Source of the DNA: Gammaproteobacteria bacterium
GTDB taxonomy: Bacteria; Pseudomonadota; Gammaproteobacteria; Chromatiales; Chromatiaceae
Assembly (NCBI GenBank): GCA_020445255.1
Contig: JAGRGY010000004.1
Span: forward strand, 132,056 to 196,055
Length of the DNA stretch: 64,000 nt
Direction: 5' to 3'
A model generated the notes under the pieces. The model searched no databases. It was not told the origin of the DNA and saw only the letters and a list, made by a program, of their open reading frames with translations. A program made the position numbers and the translations under genes. Below are positions 25,736 to 35,463 of this stretch, piece by piece. Numbering within the stretch: position 1 is the first letter of the stretch; the number at the start of each line of letters is the position of its first letter.

Positions 25736-28273
25736 TCAGAAAGGCGCCTGTACGTCCGGGGCCACGCGCCGCAGCAGTTCGCGAAACTGCGCCTTGATCT
25801 GGGACAGCGCGTCCTCGTCGTCCGCTTCGAAGCGGAACGTCAGTGACGGTATGGTATTCGATGGACGGATCAGACCCCAACCGTTGGCGAACTCGACCCG
25901 CAGACCGTCGAGTTCGACCAGACGCGCATTGTCGAATACCTTGTGCGCGTCGAGCGCACGCATGATCTCGACACTGCGACCCTCTTCCAGCAATAACTGG
26001 TATTCGGGCGTCGCCGGGCTGGACGGCAGCTCGTCGAACATCTCGCTGGCACGCCGGGATTCGAGTGCCAGGATCTCGATAACGCGCACCGCTGTGTAGA
26101 TGGCGTCGTCAAATCCGAACCAGCGCTCCTTGATGAACACGTGACCCGAGAATTCGCCGCCCAGCAGCGCGCCCGTTTCGAGCATCTTGGCGCGCATGCG
26201 CGAATGCCCTGACTGCCACATGATCGGTCGTCCGCCGTGGCTGAGTATGAAACTCGCCAGGTGCCGCGACGACTTCACGTCATAAAGTATGTCGACCCCG
26301 GGGTGGCGGCCGAGCACATCGGCCGCCAGCAGCATCAGGATCTTGTCCGGCCAGACGATCACGCCGCTGTCGTCGACCAGACCGAGACGATCGCCGTCGC
26401 CGTCCAGCGCGATGCCGAGGTCGGCCTCCTGCGCCTGCACCTCGAGGATCAACGACGCCAGATTTTCCGGCTGACTCGGATCGGGGTGGTGATTGGGGAA
26501 ATTGCCGTCCGGTTCACAGAACAGCGGCAAAACCTCGCACCCGAGCCCCTCGAGCGTCGCCAACGCCAGTTGCCCGGCGGCGCCGTTGCCGCCATCGACG
26601 ACGACCCGCAGCGGACGTGTCAGCTGCACCTCGCCCGTCACGGCCTCGATATATTCATCATCGATGCGCACCCGCTCGACAGTCCCCTTGCCGCTGCGGA
26701 ATGCGCCATCGACGATGCGCTGTCGCAGCGCCTGCAGATCCTCGCCATCGAGTACGCGATCCCCGACCACGATCTTGAAACCGTTGTAGTCGGACGGATT
26801 GTGGCTGCCTGTTACCATGACGCCGCCCTGAACCGGACGTGTCTGCAGGGCGAAGTACAGCAGCGGTGTCGGCACCTGGCCGATGTCGAGCACAGCGCAG
26901 CCGGAGGCGACGATGCCCGCGATCAGGGCGTCGGTCAGTGCCGGACTTGATAACCTCGAGTCGCAACCCACTGCCACGCGCGTGCCTCCCTGCTCGACGA
27001 TAAGACTGCCCACTGCGCGACCCAGCACCTTGGCAAAAGCCTCGTCCAGCGACTCGCCGACGATCCCGCGCACATCGTAGGCCCGGAACAGTTCAGCCGG
27101 CACGTCGACACCGGTGGCGGGCGGCGCGCCGCCGCCGAGCACCTCGGACGGGTCATGATCGAGTTCCTCGACCTCCATGCCTTGCGGCGCCCGCCCGACG
27201 GCAGCCGGTGCCGGTGCGGGTTGGCGCGGTGCAGCAGCCACGGCGGGGCCGGTCGAACCGCCACCGTGTGCCGCGCGCACGTACTGACCCATTAGCGCGA
27301 TCGTGTCACGCACCGTCGACACGTTGGCGCCCCGTGCGCCCGTTGAGCCACGCTGCAGCAGCGTCTCGCCGAGATTGACGATCGTCGCCATGTCGCCGCG
27401 CAGGTCACCGGCCAAGATGCGCCATTGCAACAGCGTGACCAGCAGCAGCACCAGCGCGCCGCCACCGGCGATCGTCAACAGATGGACCAGGCCATCGGCG
27501 CCGTACGCTTCCGGCTGGATCGCATACATGAGCCGCCAGATGGTCTCGGGCACGTCGACGCCCGAGGCATCCGGCGACGCCTCATAGCGTTTACCGCTTT
27601 GGGCGATGACGAACCCGTCGATGCCGCCCTGCAGCAGCGCCATGCTGCCGGTGATCTCCGCGGCCTGGTTCACGATCGCCTGTATGGGTCTCACGTCCCA
27701 GGCGGAAAAGGCCACGCCGACCACCCGGCCGTCGCTGACCAGCGGGGCCGCCAATGCCAGGTAGGGCGCACCGCTCTTGATCTGGTGTATCTCGGCCGAT
27801 GACGGGCGCCGGGATTCGGCGACCTGGCGCAGCATGTCGAGGCCGGCGTAGCCGAGCGGCGCGACGCCGCCAGGGTCGGGTTGGCTGGCGTCGTTGGGAA
27901 GCAGGCGAAGCTGCAGCATACCGGGCAGGCTGCGCTGGACTTCGGCCTCGACCTTCTGTATCGCATCGTCGTCCCTGCCGGCCAGCGCGGAAGCGCCGCG
28001 GCCGTCGGCAATCGCCAGCGACAACAGGTCGCGGCGCGCGACGATTGCACCCTCCAGGCGCGACGCCAGCGATTGCGCGACCGCTCGCATGCTGTCGTGC
28101 GCGGCGTCGGCGGCGGCCCGATCGATACTGTGCTGGGCAAACACCGCGAGCAGCAGCAGTATCAGAATTCCGATCACGACCGACGGCAGGAAATACACGA
28201 TCAGCGGGCGTCCAGCGCCGACGCCGGCGCCCGGCGTCTTGCTGGCTGTCTGGTCCTTTCGCCGCAGTGCCAC
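25736..28273 (-). CDS. algC: Membrane-anchored phosphomannomutase/phosphoglucomutase
   Basis: An 845-residue protein. The C-terminal ~450 residues are an AlgC-type mutase: FRAYDVRGIVGESL, phosphoserine loop MVTGSHNPSDYNG (Ser near 487), metal loop ALDGDGDRLG, sugar loop GGEFSGH and a phosphate loop RPSNTIPSLTFRFE. It interconverts mannose-1/6-P or glucose-1/6-P for exopolysaccharide and LPS. The N-terminus adds a helix (about 22-44), a periplasmic sensor-like region and a second helix (about 258-281), then an Ala/Pro-rich linker. The start is taken as GTG at 28273, 8 bases after the dut stop; the frame is open further into dut but without homology. Confidence 0.92.
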   Translation of the reverse strand: MALRRKDQTASKTPGAGVGAGRPLIVYFLPSVVIGILILLLLAVFAQHSIDRAAADAAHDSMRAVAQSLASRLEGAIVARRDLLSLAIADGRGASALAGRDDDAIQKVEAEVQRSLPGMLQLRLLPNDASQPDPGGVAPLGYAGLDMLRQVAESRRPSSAEIHQIKSGAPYLALAAPLVSDGRVVGVAFSAWDVRPIQAIVNQAAEITGSMALLQGGIDGFVIAQSGKRYEASPDASGVDVPETIWRLMYAIQPEAYGADGLVHLLTIAGGGALVLLLVTLLQWRILAGDLRGDMATIVNLGETLLQRGSTGARGANVSTVRDTIALMGQYVRAAHGGGSTGPAVAAAPRQPAPAPAAVGRAPQGMEVEELDHDPSEVLGGGAPPATGVDVPAELFRAYDVRGIVGESLDEAFAKVLGRAVGSLIVEQGGTRVAVGCDSRLSSPALTDALIAGIVASGCAVLDIGQVPTPLLYFALQTRPVQGGVMVTGSHNPSDYNGFKIVVGDRVLDGEDLQALRQRIVDGAFRSGKGTVERVRIDDEYIEAVTGEVQLTRPLRVVVDGGNGAAGQLALATLEGLGCEVLPLFCEPDGNFPNHHPDPSQPENLASLILEVQAQEADLGIALDGDGDRLGLVDDSGVIVWPDKILMLLAADVLGRHPGVDILYDVKSSRHLASFILSHGGRPIMWQSGHSRMRAKMLETGALLGGEFSGHVFIKERWFGFDDAIYTAVRVIEILALESRRASEMFDELPSSPATPEYQLLLEEGRSVEIMRALDAHKVFDNARLVELDGLRVEFANGWGLIRPSNTIPSLTFRFEADDEDALSQIKAQFRELLRRVAPDVQAPF

Positions 28274-28281
28274 GACCGTGC

Positions 28282-28737
28282 CTAGTGCCTGCCCGAGTGG
28301 CCGAAGCCGCCCGCACCACGGGCGCTGGCGTCGAACTCGTCGACGCGCTCGAACACCGCCCGCACGACGGGGATAAGCATGAGTTGCGCGATCCGTTCGC
28401 CGACCTCGATGCGAAAGGCTGCGGCACCACGATTCCAGCACGACACGAACAACTGGCCCTGGTAATCGGAATCGATCAGCCCGACCAGGTTGCCGAGCAC
28501 GATGCCGTGTTTGTGGCCCAGGCCCGAACGGGGAAGGATCACCGCCGCAAGCGTCGGATCGCCGATATGGATCGCCACGCCCGTGGGTATCAATTCGGTC
28601 TGCCCCGGCGCCAGTTCAAGGGGTGTCTCCAGCATCGCACGCAGATCCATGCCGGCAGATCCTTCGGTTGCATAGTCCGGCAACGGGAAGGCTTCGCCGA
28701 GGCGCGCATCAAGGATTTTGAGTTGCAGTCTGTGCAT
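28282..28737 (-). CDS. dut: Deoxyuridine 5'-triphosphate nucleotidohydrolase (dUTPase)
   Basis: Hydrolyses dUTP to dUMP, keeping uracil out of DNA. The 151 residues show all five trimeric dUTPase motifs: [46 protein letters not shown] and the C-terminal [10 protein letters not shown] that closes over the active site. Its first 29 bases overlap the coaBC end, a gene pair widely conserved in gammaproteobacteria. Confidence 0.97.
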   Translation of the reverse strand: MHRLQLKILDARLGEAFPLPDYATEGSAGMDLRAMLETPLELAPGQTELIPTGVAIHIGDPTLAAVILPRSGLGHKHGIVLGNLVGLIDSDYQGQLFVSCWNRGAAAFRIEVGERIAQLMLIPVVRAVFERVDEFDASARGAGGFGHSGRH

Positions 28738-29926
28738 CGAATCGTTCCGCGATCAGTTCGGTCAAACGCGTTGCCAGGCGGACCTTGGACTGCCTGCCTG
28801 TCGCCTCACGCCCCCCTTCCCAGATCACCAGCAAAGCGTTGTCGTCTGCCTCGAATCCCTGCGACGCACCCACCTGGTTAGCGGCAATCATGTCCAGCCC
28901 CTTAGCGCGTCGCTTGCGTTCGGCGTGGGCCTCTACGTCGTGCGTTTCCGCGGCGAAGCCGACGCAGAAGGGTCGCCGCTCCAGCGCCGCGACCTCGGCG
29001 AGGATATCGGGGTTGCGCACGCATTCGATCGAGAGTCGTTCGGCACCGTCCTTCTTTATCTTTTCGCCCATGACGTCGCCCGGACGGTAATCGGCGACCG
29101 CGGCACAGGCCACGAATATATCCGCCTCGGCAACATGTGCGAAGACCGCATCGTACATCTGCAGCGCGCTCTCGACGTCGATGCGCTTCGCACCACGCGG
29201 CGTCGGCAACGCCACCGGGCCCGAAACCAGGACCAGGTCGGCACCCTGGGCCAGCAGCGCATCCGCCAGCGCATAGCCCATCTTGCCGGAGCTGCGATTG
29301 CCCAGGAAACGCACCGGATCGAGCGCCTCACGGGTCGGACCGGCGGTCAGCAATACGCGGCGTCCGGCCAGGCGCCCGCCACCGAAGTGCGCACCGACCC
29401 GGTCGGCGATGGCGGCCGGCTCGAGCATCCGCCCCGGACCGACGTCGCCGCACGCCTGTTCGCCGTCGGCCGGCCCGAGAAACCGGACCCCACGTTGCAT
29501 CAGACGGGCGACATTGTCGCGCGTCGCCGGGTGCCGCCACATCGCCTGGTTCATCGCCGGCGCCAGCAGCAGCGGCGCCTCGCTGGCCAGGCACAACGTG
29601 GTCAGCAGATCGCGCGCCGTGCCTGCGGCGAGTTGCGCGATCACGTCCGCGGTGGCCGGCGCAATCAGCACCAGGTCGGCCCAGCGCGCCAGCTCGATGT
29701 GTCCCATCGCCGCCTCGTGCGAGACGTCGAACAGCGACTGCCGCACCTCGCGCCCGGTGATCGCCTGCAGCGTCAGCCGGCCGATGAACTCCCCGGCAGC
29801 CGGCGTCATGACGACCTGCACCTCGGCGCCGGCACGCACCAGCAGCCGGGCCAGTTCAGCGCCCTTGTAGGCGGCGATTCCGGCGGTGATTCCGAGCAGG
29901 ACCCGACGTCCGCGAAGTGCCAGCAT
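28709..29926 (-). CDS. coaBC: Bifunctional phosphopantothenoylcysteine decarboxylase/synthetase
   Basis: Two coenzyme A steps in one 405-residue protein. The N-terminal flavin CoaC half shows [20 protein letters not shown] and [13 protein letters not shown] with an active-site loop. The C-terminal CoaB half shows [31 protein letters not shown] and a KIKK-like segment. It leads the coaBC-dut-algC-argB-slmA run and is divergent from radC. Confidence 0.96.
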   Translation of the reverse strand: MLALRGRRVLLGITAGIAAYKGAELARLLVRAGAEVQVVMTPAAGEFIGRLTLQAITGREVRQSLFDVSHEAAMGHIELARWADLVLIAPATADVIAQLAAGTARDLLTTLCLASEAPLLLAPAMNQAMWRHPATRDNVARLMQRGVRFLGPADGEQACGDVGPGRMLEPAAIADRVGAHFGGGRLAGRRVLLTAGPTREALDPVRFLGNRSSGKMGYALADALLAQGADLVLVSGPVALPTPRGAKRIDVESALQMYDAVFAHVAEADIFVACAAVADYRPGDVMGEKIKKDGAERLSIECVRNPDILAEVAALERRPFCVGFAAETHDVEAHAERKRRAKGLDMIAANQVGASQGFEADDNALLVIWEGGREATGRQSKVRLATRLTELIAERFDAQTATQNP

Positions 29927-30118
29927 CAGATGGCGTTATCCCAGGTTCGATGGAGATTGTACGTTCGGCATGCGCAAGGTTAACCGACACTAACTTCGCC
30001 GCCTAGTCACGCCGGACCATGCCCCGTACGCCGATCCATCCGGCGGACACCGTCCCGCGGCTTTGCCAAACGCGCCCGCGTTGATTAGCCTGGACGCACT
30101 TCAGGGAGGAAGTAACCC

Positions 30119-30793
30119 ATGGCTATAAGGGACTGGCCGGTCGGCGAACGGCCTCGCGAGCGCCTGCTCGAAGGCGGCGCCAACCATCTCAGCGACGCCG
30201 AACTGCTGGCGATCTTCCTGCGCACCGGTGTGCGAGGACGCAGCGCGGTCGATCTCGCGCGCGAACTGCTGCAACGTTTCGGTGGTCTGCGCAGCCTGCT
30301 GTCTGCGCCACGCGAGGCGTTCTGCGCGGCGCCGGGCCTCGGCGACGCGAAATACGCCCAGTTGCAGGCGATGCTGGAACTCGGCCGCCGCCACCTCGGC
30401 GAACACCTGCAGCGCGGCAGCCCGCTGCAGTCGCCGGAGGACACGGCACGGGTGCTGCAGGCGCGGCTGCGCGACTACCCGTTCGAGGTGTTCGCAGTGC
30501 TGTTTCTCGACAACCGGCACCGCGTGCTGGCGTTCGAGGAGCTGTTTCGCGGCACGATCGACGGCGCAAGCGTGCATCCGCGCGAGGTCGTCCGCAGCGC
30601 ACTCCGGCACAACGCCGCGGCGGTGATCCTCTGCCACAACCACCCGTCCGGCGTTGCCGAGCCGAGCGACGCCGACCGGCGGATCACCGCGCGCCTGCGT
30701 GACGCGCTGGCGCTGGTCGACATCCGCGTGCTGGACCACGTCGTGGTCGGCGACCTGGCCTACTGCTCGATGGCCGCGCGCGGCCTCGTATGA
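30119..30793 (+). CDS. radC: RadC/YicR family JAB-domain protein
   Basis: The 224-residue protein starts [38 protein letters not shown], the RadC N-terminal helix-hairpin-helix, and ends in a JAB1/MPN metalloprotease-like domain with [16 protein letters not shown] near residue 170, carrying the metal ligands H-x-H and D. The family was once linked to DNA repair, but this is not supported experimentally in E. coli, so the role remains open. ATG at 30119 is preceded by GGAGG. It lies between coaBC and rpmBG, the common gammaproteobacterial order. Confidence 0.95.
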   Translation: MAIRDWPVGERPRERLLEGGANHLSDAELLAIFLRTGVRGRSAVDLARELLQRFGGLRSLLSAPREAFCAAPGLGDAKYAQLQAMLELGRRHLGEHLQRGSPLQSPEDTARVLQARLRDYPFEVFAVLFLDNRHRVLAFEELFRGTIDGASVHPREVVRSALRHNAAAVILCHNHPSGVAEPSDADRRITARLRDALALVDIRVLDHVVVGDLAYCSMAARGLV

Positions 30794-30805
30794 TCCCCCG
30801 CCCAC

Positions 30806-30834
30806 TTGACCGGCTCCCGGCCTTCCGGTATAAA
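30806..30834 (+). promoter_or_regulatory. Sigma-70 promoter for rpmB-rpmG
   Basis: A -35 TTGACC (30806-30811) and -10 TATAAA (30829-30834) are separated by exactly 17 bases, placing transcription start about 65 bases before rpmB. This is the best consensus promoter in the window and fits a strongly expressed ribosomal protein operon. Confidence 0.8.
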
Positions 30835-30904
30835 TTGCGGCCTTTCCGTCGACCCCAATGCGGGCGACGTACCTGATTTAACGGGATTTTTCGAGGCTTC
30901 AACC

Positions 30905-31141
30905 ATGTCCAGAGTGTGCCAGGTCACCGGTAAACGACCGATCACCGGGAACAACGTGTCGCATTCACACCGCAAGACGCGCCGGCGCTTCCTGCCGAAT
31001 CTGCACTACCACCGTTTCTGGGTCGAGAGCGAACAGCGTTTCGTTCGCCTGCGGATCTCCGCGGCCGGCATGCGCATCATCGACAAGAAAGGCATCGACA
31101 CCGTTCTGGCCGAGCTGCGCGCGCGCGGCGAGAGCGTCTGA
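30905..31141 (+). CDS. rpmB: 50S ribosomal protein L28
   Basis: A 78-residue basic ribosomal protein: [20 protein letters not shown], the C-terminal [19 protein letters not shown] and many Arg/Lys residues. It lacks the CxxC pairs of the zinc-binding L28 form. It is followed at 19 bases by rpmG, the conserved operon partner, with a sigma-70 promoter upstream. Confidence 0.98.
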   Translation: MSRVCQVTGKRPITGNNVSHSHRKTRRRFLPNLHYHRFWVESEQRFVRLRISAAGMRIIDKKGIDTVLAELRARGESV

Positions 31142-31160
31142 GTCTCAAGGGGTTACGATC

Positions 31161-31328
31161 ATGGCCAAGGCAGTCCGCGAAAAGATCCGTCTGAACTCGA
31201 GCGCCGGCACGGGGCACTTCTACACCACAACCAAGAACAAGAAGACCATGACCGGCAAGATGGAGATCAAAAAGTACGATCCGGTCGTGCGCCAGCACGT
31301 GATGTACAAGGAAGGGAAGATCAAGTAG
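31161..31328 (+). CDS. rpmG: 50S ribosomal protein L33
   Basis: A 55-residue ribosomal protein read directly from the sequence: it starts [20 protein letters not shown], continues YTTTKNKKT, then [10 protein letters not shown], and ends KEGKIK. No CxxC pair is present (zinc-free form). It follows rpmB in the usual order and ends just before a bidirectional terminator. Confidence 0.97.
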   Translation: MAKAVREKIRLNSSAGTGHFYTTTKNKKTMTGKMEIKKYDPVVRQHVMYKEGKIK

Positions 31329-31345
31329 TCGCGATCACGCGCGAC

Positions 31346-31375
31346 GAAAAAAACCGCCGAAAGGCGGTTTTTTTC
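31346..31375. terminator. Bidirectional intrinsic terminator after rpmG
   Basis: The stem AAACCGCC (31351-31358) with loop GAAA and GGCGGTTT (31363-31370) is flanked by an A-run on the left and a T-run on the right. It can therefore end rpmBG transcription on the plus strand and the desaturase transcript on the minus strand. Confidence 0.93.
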
Positions 31376-31396
31376 TGCCAGATCGGCAACGCACTG

Positions 31397-32578
31397 TCAG
31401 CCGACCGCGATTGCCGGGCGATAGCTGCGCAGGCTGCGCGCGAAGTCCTCGAGGGCCTTGATGCCACTCCCCTCGGCCTCGCGACACCATTGTTGCAGGG
31501 CCGCGAGAAGCGCCTCCTGGCTGGATGCCGTCCGTTCCCAGACCTGCTTGAGCTGCTGGCGCGAGCGATGCACCTTGGCCAGCACCTGGCTGCGCTCGAG
31601 AATCGATTGCAGGCGCTGGCGGCTGCCGGCGTCCAGCGATTCCACCTCGCGCACGAGCAGACGCCGCGCCTGGCGCGCCATTCGCCGGCACGCCACCTCC
31701 GAGTGGCACAGCTCCGCGTCCGCCACCGGCTTGATCACGTCGCGCGCGTAGTTGGCCAGCACGTGCATGCGATGCACGACGACCGCCTTGACCGTATCCA
31801 TGTCGATCACGGCCTTCGCAGCATCCAGTTCCGGCGCGCGCGCAATGCGTCGCACACGCGCCAGGCGGAGCAACTCGAACAGACGGATATACAGCCAGCC
31901 GACGTCGAACTCCCACCAGCGCGACGACAGCTTGGCCGAACTCGGGAAGGCATGGTGGTTGTTATGCAGCTCTTCGCCGCCGATCAGGATGCCCCAGGGC
32001 ACGATGTTGGTCGCCGCGTCCGGCGACTCGTAGTTGCGGTAACCCCAGTAATGGCCGACGCCATTGATCACGCCGGCGGCGAAAAACGGGATCCAGATCA
32101 TCTGCACCGCCCACAGCGCGACACCGAGCACACCGAACAGCGCGACGTCGACCACCAGCATCACGCCGACGCCGACGAAGTTGAACGGCTTGTAGAGCCG
32201 GCGTTCGATCCAGTCATCCGGTGTTCCGTGCGCATAGCGTTCGACGAGGTCGGGTTGGACCGAGGCGGCACGGTACAGCTCGGCACCCTCCCACAGCACC
32301 TTGCTCAGGCCGAGGACCTGCGGGCTGTGCGGATCGTCGGGCGTCTCGCAGCGCGCATGATGGCGACGGTGAATGCCGACCCACTCGCTCGTGACCATGC
32401 CGGTCGTCAGCCACAGCCAGAAACGGAAGAAATGCGCCAGCACCGGGTGCAGGTCGAGCGCACGATGGGCCTGGCAGCGGTGCAGGTAGACCGTCACCGA
32501 CACGATCGTGACATGCGTCAACGCCAGCGCCACCAGCACCAGTTGCCAAGGGTTCAAATCAAGCAGGCCGTCGATCAT
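31397..32578 (-). CDS. Acyl-CoA/acyl-lipid fatty acid desaturase (DesA-like)
   Basis: A 393-residue membrane di-iron enzyme that introduces a cis double bond into acyl chains. The three histidine boxes are HRCQAHR (33-39), HRRHH (70-74) and HNNHH (about 205-209), embedded among four hydrophobic stretches. The C-terminal ~125 residues after the catalytic part are helical and soluble-looking, ending WCREAEGSGIKALEDFARSLR, which resembles the end of ISL3-type transposases rather than a desaturase. Such tails occur in proteobacterial desaturases of this group. It ends next to the shared terminator and stands alone. Confidence 0.92.
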   Translation of the reverse strand: MIDGLLDLNPWQLVLVALALTHVTIVSVTVYLHRCQAHRALDLHPVLAHFFRFWLWLTTGMVTSEWVGIHRRHHARCETPDDPHSPQVLGLSKVLWEGAELYRAASVQPDLVERYAHGTPDDWIERRLYKPFNFVGVGVMLVVDVALFGVLGVALWAVQMIWIPFFAAGVINGVGHYWGYRNYESPDAATNIVPWGILIGGEELHNNHHAFPSSAKLSSRWWEFDVGWLYIRLFELLRLARVRRIARAPELDAAKAVIDMDTVKAVVVHRMHVLANYARDVIKPVADAELCHSEVACRRMARQARRLLVREVESLDAGSRQRLQSILERSQVLAKVHRSRQQLKQVWERTASSQEALLAALQQWCREAEGSGIKALEDFARSLRSYRPAIAVG

Positions 32579-32702
32579 CGGTCACCTCAGCGATCCATGT
32601 CGGCCGCCCGCGGGGGAACTGGATCCACACGGTTATCGGCCTGGGGCGGGCAATGATAACGCGTTGAAACGGATTATGTTGCCAGACGGCTGGCCGCCGC
32701 CG

Positions 32703-34673
32703 TCAGACGCGCTGCAACATCAGATTGCCGATCGTGTCGACGTTCAGCGCCCAGCCGGGCTCCAGCCAGGTCGTCGCAACGCGTTCGGCGATCAGCGCCG
32801 GACCATCGATATGTTGGCCGGCCACCAGCCTCTCGCGGAGATACAGGGGCACGCCGGCGTCGATGCCCGCCAGTCGCACCATGCCGCGCGGTCGGGCGGG
32901 CTCGCCACCGGCGACCCCGGCCAGGCGCAGATCGGGCGACGGGCCACGCACCTGTGCACGCAGGTTCACGAGTTCCACCGCCATGTGCATGCGATGTCCG
33001 TAACGCAACGCGTGGCGATCGTGGAATGCCGCGGCACTCCCGCCGACGCCCTGCCACGGCACGTTCAGCGTGTACGACTGGCCGCGGTAGCGCAGGTCGA
33101 GCGAGCGGTGCACCTCGCACGCGCCTGCATCGTGGCCCTCGGCCTGCAGCGCCGCGAGCCCCTCATCGGCGAGGCGCGCAAGTGCGGTGTCGATGTCGGC
33201 GTCGTCGACCGCGCTCAGAGGAGCGACCCAGGTCCGTGACAGCTGTCGGCCCGGACGCGCCGCCAGCATGCCCAGGGCCGACAGGACGCCCCCGTGCACT
33301 GGCACCATCGCGGTGCGCATGTCGAGCAGGTTGGCGAGCGCACACACGTGCAGGCCTCCGGCACCGCCGAACGAAACCAGCACATGGTGACTCGGATCGG
33401 CACCGCGCCGGATCGAGATCGCGCGCAGGGCCTGCGCCATGTGCTCGTTGGCGACGGCGACGATACCGCGCGCCGCCTCCACCGCGGTCGTATGCATGCC
33501 CAGCGCGAGCCCGTCCAGCGCCCGGGTGGCGGCGGCCACGTCGAGCGGCATCTCGCCGCCGAGAAACGCGTCGGGCTGCAGACGTCCGAGCAGCAGATTG
33601 GCATCGGTCACAGTCGGCAGCCGCCCACCGCGGCCGTAGCAGGCCGGCCCGGGATCGGCGCCGGCCGACTGTGGGCCTACCTGCAGCATGCCGCCGGGGT
33701 CCAGCCACGCGATCGAACCGCCACCGGCGCCGATCGTGTGCATGTCGACCATCGGCACCGCAACCGGGTAGGGCCCGATCCGGCCGTCGGAGGTCAGGCG
33801 CGGATCGCCGTCGACGAGCGCCACATCGGTCGAGGTCCCGCCCATGTCGAACGTCAGCAGCGGCCCGATGCCTGCCGCCCGTCCGACATGCGCGGCGGCG
33901 ATCAGGCCACCGGCCGGCCCCGACAGCAGCAGGCGTACCGCGTGGTTGGCCGCCTGCGCCGCGGCGACGGTGTCACCGGAACTCAGCATTACCGCGACCG
34001 GCACACCGGGCAGACCGTGCTGCAGTCGTTCGAGGTAACGTGCGACCTTCGGCCCGACCCAGGCGTTCAGCCAGGTCGCAATGCCGCGCTCGTACTCACG
34101 GATCTCCGGCAGCACCTGCGACGACAAGGACACGAACGCCCCCCCCGGGATCGCCGTGGCGACGCCTGCCTCGAGCGATGGATCGAGATAGGAAAACAGC
34201 AGGTTGACGGCGACCGCCTCGGGTGCGAGCCGCTGCACGGCATCGCGCACCGCGCCGAGATCCTCGTCGGTCAATGGGTCGAGCAGCGTGCCGTGCGCAT
34301 CCAGCCGCCCTCCGACTTCGACACAGCATTCCGGCGCCACCGGTGGCGGCATGGGCGCCGGCTGCAGGTTGTACAGTTCGGCGCGCTGCTGGCGGCCGAT
34401 GGTCAGCAGATCGGCGAAGCCACGATTGCAGATGTACAGCGTCGGCACACCCTTGCCTTCCAGCACGGCATTGGTCGCGACCGTCGAGCCATGCACCAAC
34501 TGCAGGCTGTCGACGTCCAGGCCGAGCTGTGCAATGCCTTCGAGGATTGCCCGCTCGGGCGCGTCGGGCGTCGACAGCACCTTGTGCACGCGCAAGCGCC
34601 CCTGCGCGTCGACGAGCACAAAGTCGGTGAAGGTCCCGCCGGTATCGATGCCGAGCCTGAACATGGGCGACAT
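32703..34673 (-). CDS. Hydantoinase/oxoprolinase family protein (HyuA type)
   Basis: A 656-residue protein with an actin-like ATPase fold. The start RLGIDTGGTFTDFVLVDAQGRLRVHKVLSTP is the family N-terminus. FDMGGTSTDVALVDG, TIGAGGGSIAW and GPQSAGADPGPACYG follow. Family members hydrolyse hydantoins or 5-oxoproline or act as acetone carboxylase subunits, normally with a HyuB partner; no hyuB is adjacent here, so the substrate is unknown. It is divergent from the ABC transporter genes across 70 bases. Confidence 0.9.
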   Translation of the reverse strand: MSPMFRLGIDTGGTFTDFVLVDAQGRLRVHKVLSTPDAPERAILEGIAQLGLDVDSLQLVHGSTVATNAVLEGKGVPTLYICNRGFADLLTIGRQQRAELYNLQPAPMPPPVAPECCVEVGGRLDAHGTLLDPLTDEDLGAVRDAVQRLAPEAVAVNLLFSYLDPSLEAGVATAIPGGAFVSLSSQVLPEIREYERGIATWLNAWVGPKVARYLERLQHGLPGVPVAVMLSSGDTVAAAQAANHAVRLLLSGPAGGLIAAAHVGRAAGIGPLLTFDMGGTSTDVALVDGDPRLTSDGRIGPYPVAVPMVDMHTIGAGGGSIAWLDPGGMLQVGPQSAGADPGPACYGRGGRLPTVTDANLLLGRLQPDAFLGGEMPLDVAAATRALDGLALGMHTTAVEAARGIVAVANEHMAQALRAISIRRGADPSHHVLVSFGGAGGLHVCALANLLDMRTAMVPVHGGVLSALGMLAARPGRQLSRTWVAPLSAVDDADIDTALARLADEGLAALQAEGHDAGACEVHRSLDLRYRGQSYTLNVPWQGVGGSAAAFHDRHALRYGHRMHMAVELVNLRAQVRGPSPDLRLAGVAGGEPARPRGMVRLAGIDAGVPLYLRERLVAGQHIDGPALIAERVATTWLEPGWALNVDTIGNLMLQRV

Positions 34674-34743
34674 TCTACGGTTTCACGCAAGGTCGGGCGG
34701 CAAGGGTTCGCAAGCGCAACGCGGCGCGGTAATCTGCAGCCGC

Positions 34744-35463
34744 ATGAATCCGGCGCTGCACGTCGTCAATCTTTCCCTCGGTCCGGCCCGCGACCGGCGG
34801 CTGCATGCGATCGATTTCGACCTCGCACACGGCGAGCGACTCGGCCTGCTGGGCGTCAACGGCGCCGGCAAGTCGACGCTGCTGCAGCTGCTGGCCGGCG
34901 TGCTCACACCCGCCAGCGGCGAGATCCGCGTCGACGGAATCGACATCCACGACGATCTGGCGGTACGCACGCGGATCGGCTATCTGCCGCAACGGCTGCC
35001 GCTGTACGGCGAACTCAGCGTTGACGAAAACCTTGCCTGGGCCGCGATGCTGCATGGGCTGCACGGCGACGCCGCCGCCGATGCCATCGATCGCGTGCTG
35101 CATCAGGTCGGTCTCGCCGGCGTGCGGCGCCGCCTCGCCGGCCGGCTTTCGGCAGGTATGGCGCAGCGCCTGGGGCTGGCGCAGGCCCTGGTGCACGCAC
35201 CGGCAATCCTGCTGCTCGACGAGCCTACCGCGGGACTCGATCCCTTGCAGACCGACGAGATCCGGCGGCTGTTGACCGGCCTCGATGCCGCCATCAGCCT
35301 GATCGTGGCCACGCACCTGCTCGACGACGTACAGCGCCTGTGCAGCCGCGTGCTGGTGCTCGACGGCGGACGCAAGCGCGGCGACCACGCCGTCACCGCG
35401 GACGCCGACCTGCTGGCCCATTTCCGCACGGCGCCGTCGCTGACCGGCACGGACGCGCGATGA
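34744..35463 (+). CDS. ABC transporter ATPase (GldA/NosF-like)
   Basis: The 239-residue nucleotide-binding subunit has Walker A GVNGAGKST (38-46), the Q-loop LPQRLPLYGELSV, signature LSAGMAQRLGLAQAL near 134, Walker B ILLLDEPTAGLD near 155 and a switch His in VATHLLDD. One point: the canonical LSGGQ reads LSAGM. ATG at 34744 gives the family N-terminus. It is the first of four tightly overlapping genes encoding ATPase, permease, GldG-like and a small membrane-anchored protein. Confidence 0.93.
   Translation: MNPALHVVNLSLGPARDRRLHAIDFDLAHGERLGLLGVNGAGKSTLLQLLAGVLTPASGEIRVDGIDIHDDLAVRTRIGYLPQRLPLYGELSVDENLAWAAMLHGLHGDAAADAIDRVLHQVGLAGVRRRLAGRLSAGMAQRLGLAQALVHAPAILLLDEPTAGLDPLQTDEIRRLLTGLDAAISLIVATHLLDDVQRLCSRVLVLDGGRKRGDHAVTADADLLAHFRTAPSLTGTDAR

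Noticed and set aside
29927..30118. Promoters or operators in the coaBC/radC divergent gap
   Set aside because: GGTTAACC is visible but no paired -35/-10 elements are convincing on either strand.
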